A stretch of DNA of 64,000 nucleotides from Bacteroides sp. (GTDB taxonomy: Bacteria; Bacteroidota; Bacteroidia; Bacteroidales; Bacteroidaceae), in the NCBI GenBank assembly GCA_015060765.1, contig SUXW01000003.1, forward strand, positions 62,001 to 126,000, given 5' to 3'. A program made the translations under genes and the position numbers. The notes under the pieces were generated by a model. The model was not told where the DNA came from, ran no database searches, and saw nothing but the letters and a program-made list of their open reading frames with translations. This document shows positions 63,544 through 64,000 of this stretch, one piece after another (positions within the stretch are counted from its first letter, which is position 1; each line of letters opens with the position of its first letter).

Positions 63544-64000
63544 CTACTTCTTCTTTCCTTTCCTTACGTTGATCTTGAATCCGTTGTCGCTCACCAGAAT
63601 GTAATGTTTCTGTGTCACGATGTGTACCACCCCCTCTATCTGGTTGCTCTTTTCCACGCCCATGGCGATGTGTGCTACATCCCCCTCGCGGTAGTCCTCG
63701 TACAGTGCTTCGGTCGCTTCCGATCGCTCTTTCAGGAATCGTGCAAAGATACGCACCTGCATCTCCGGTATGCGGATGGGTGTGCCGTCGCTGTTCCTCA
63801 TCACGTAGATGTGCGAGTTGAACCTACTGTCGCGGAACGTCTCCAGGTCGTACCGGTTGGTCCGGAAGAAGAAATAGTGCGGCATCAGGTTCACTTCCTC
63901 CACGCCCTCCTTGGTGTGTCGCCGGTAGATGGCCTGATACAGAAAGCGTACCGTCTGTATTTCGTGTCCCTCTTCCGTCAGCGGCAGGTGAGTCACCACC
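63544..64000 (-). CDS. NusG-like transcription antitermination factor (UpxY-type), C-terminal part
   Basis: The frame is open to the last base, so the start is outside the window; the in-frame GTG at 63999 is probably internal. 151 visible residues. HEIQTVRFLYQAIYRRHTKEGVEEVNLMPHYFFFRTNRYD matches the NGN-domain pattern (LFPRYVFVR-type turn), then HIYVMRNSDGTPIRIPEMQVRIFARF is close in pattern to UpxY proteins. The last 50 residues (YREGDVAHIAMGVEKSNQIEGVVHIV..KHYILVSDNGFKI) look like a KOW domain with an atypical sequence. UpxY factors prevent premature termination of capsule operons. What it regulates lies outside the window. Confidence 0.6.
   Translation of the reverse strand, partial: VVTHLPLTEEGHEIQTVRFLYQAIYRRHTKEGVEEVNLMPHYFFFRTNRYDLETFRDSRFNSHIYVMRNSDGTPIRIPEMQVRIFARFLKERSEATEALYEDYREGDVAHIAMGVEKSNQIEGVVHIVTQKHYILVSDNGFKINVRKGKKK

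Overview
The window is a chromosomal segment of a gut Bacteroidales bacterium, most likely Bacteroides or Phocaeicola. The evidence is a hybrid two-component regulator, fimbrillin-type lipoproteins, a pair of hexameric glutamate dehydrogenases, a MaeB-type malic enzyme, a DUF1599/BT_3928-like/tpiA/SPOR/folE block, and many promoters of the Bacteroidetes type (TAnnTTTG at -7, sometimes TTTG about 20 bp upstream). No rRNA, CRISPR array, integrase or transposase was seen.

Positions 1-21100 are mainly a xylan/glucuronoxylan utilisation region. It starts with a truncated GH43 gene and a secreted esterase on the plus strand, followed by a membrane TPR regulator, a small lipoprotein and a stand-alone AAA-ATPase/PD-(D/E)XK gene. 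On the minus strand a GH43/binding-domain pair (6212-8374), a large hybrid two-component regulator (8498-12577) and a tight six-gene operon (20962 to 12682: GH35-like, GPH-type sugar symporter, GH10 xylanase, cytosolic-type GH43, Gfo/Idh oxidoreductase, GH67 alpha-glucuronidase) make a coherent pathway: cut xylan, remove glucuronate and arabinose/xylose side groups, import short products and finish them inside. No SusC/SusD pair lies in the window. Just upstream of the operon promoter is an array of ATGTTTCA/ATGTTACA-like half-sites that is the best operator candidate.

Positions 21100-34000 hold central metabolism: a coiled-coil membrane protein, malate dehydrogenase, a GLUG/fimbrillin lipoprotein, two gdh genes on either side of a PEP/pyruvate-binding protein with two receiver-like domains, a small membrane protein and malic enzyme. 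Positions 34000-40700 are a TetR-TolC-adaptor-RND efflux cluster ending in a PII-like gene. Positions 40700-57000 are housekeeping: nadK, pdxJ, a DJ-1 protein, ispD, recG, ndk, an M23/LysM peptidase, DUF1599, a DoxX-like protein, tpiA, a SPOR protein, folE, dnaG, tRNA-His, folD, ffh and a MATE pump. Positions 57000-64000 hold an OmpP1/FadL porin, a two-gene fimbrial lipoprotein operon, pgk, a roughly 390-bp decayed palindrome, a four-tRNA operon (Asp, Glu, Gly, Thr), a 20-bp tandem repeat and the C-terminal part of a NusG/UpxY-like gene that runs off the end.

Locations most worth follow-up: the operator array at 21024-21096, the nadK/pdxJ face-to-face promoter palindrome at 41611-41629, the PII-like gene attached to the RND pump, the double-receiver PPDK-like protein between the gdh paralogues, and the concentric palindrome at 62430-62820.
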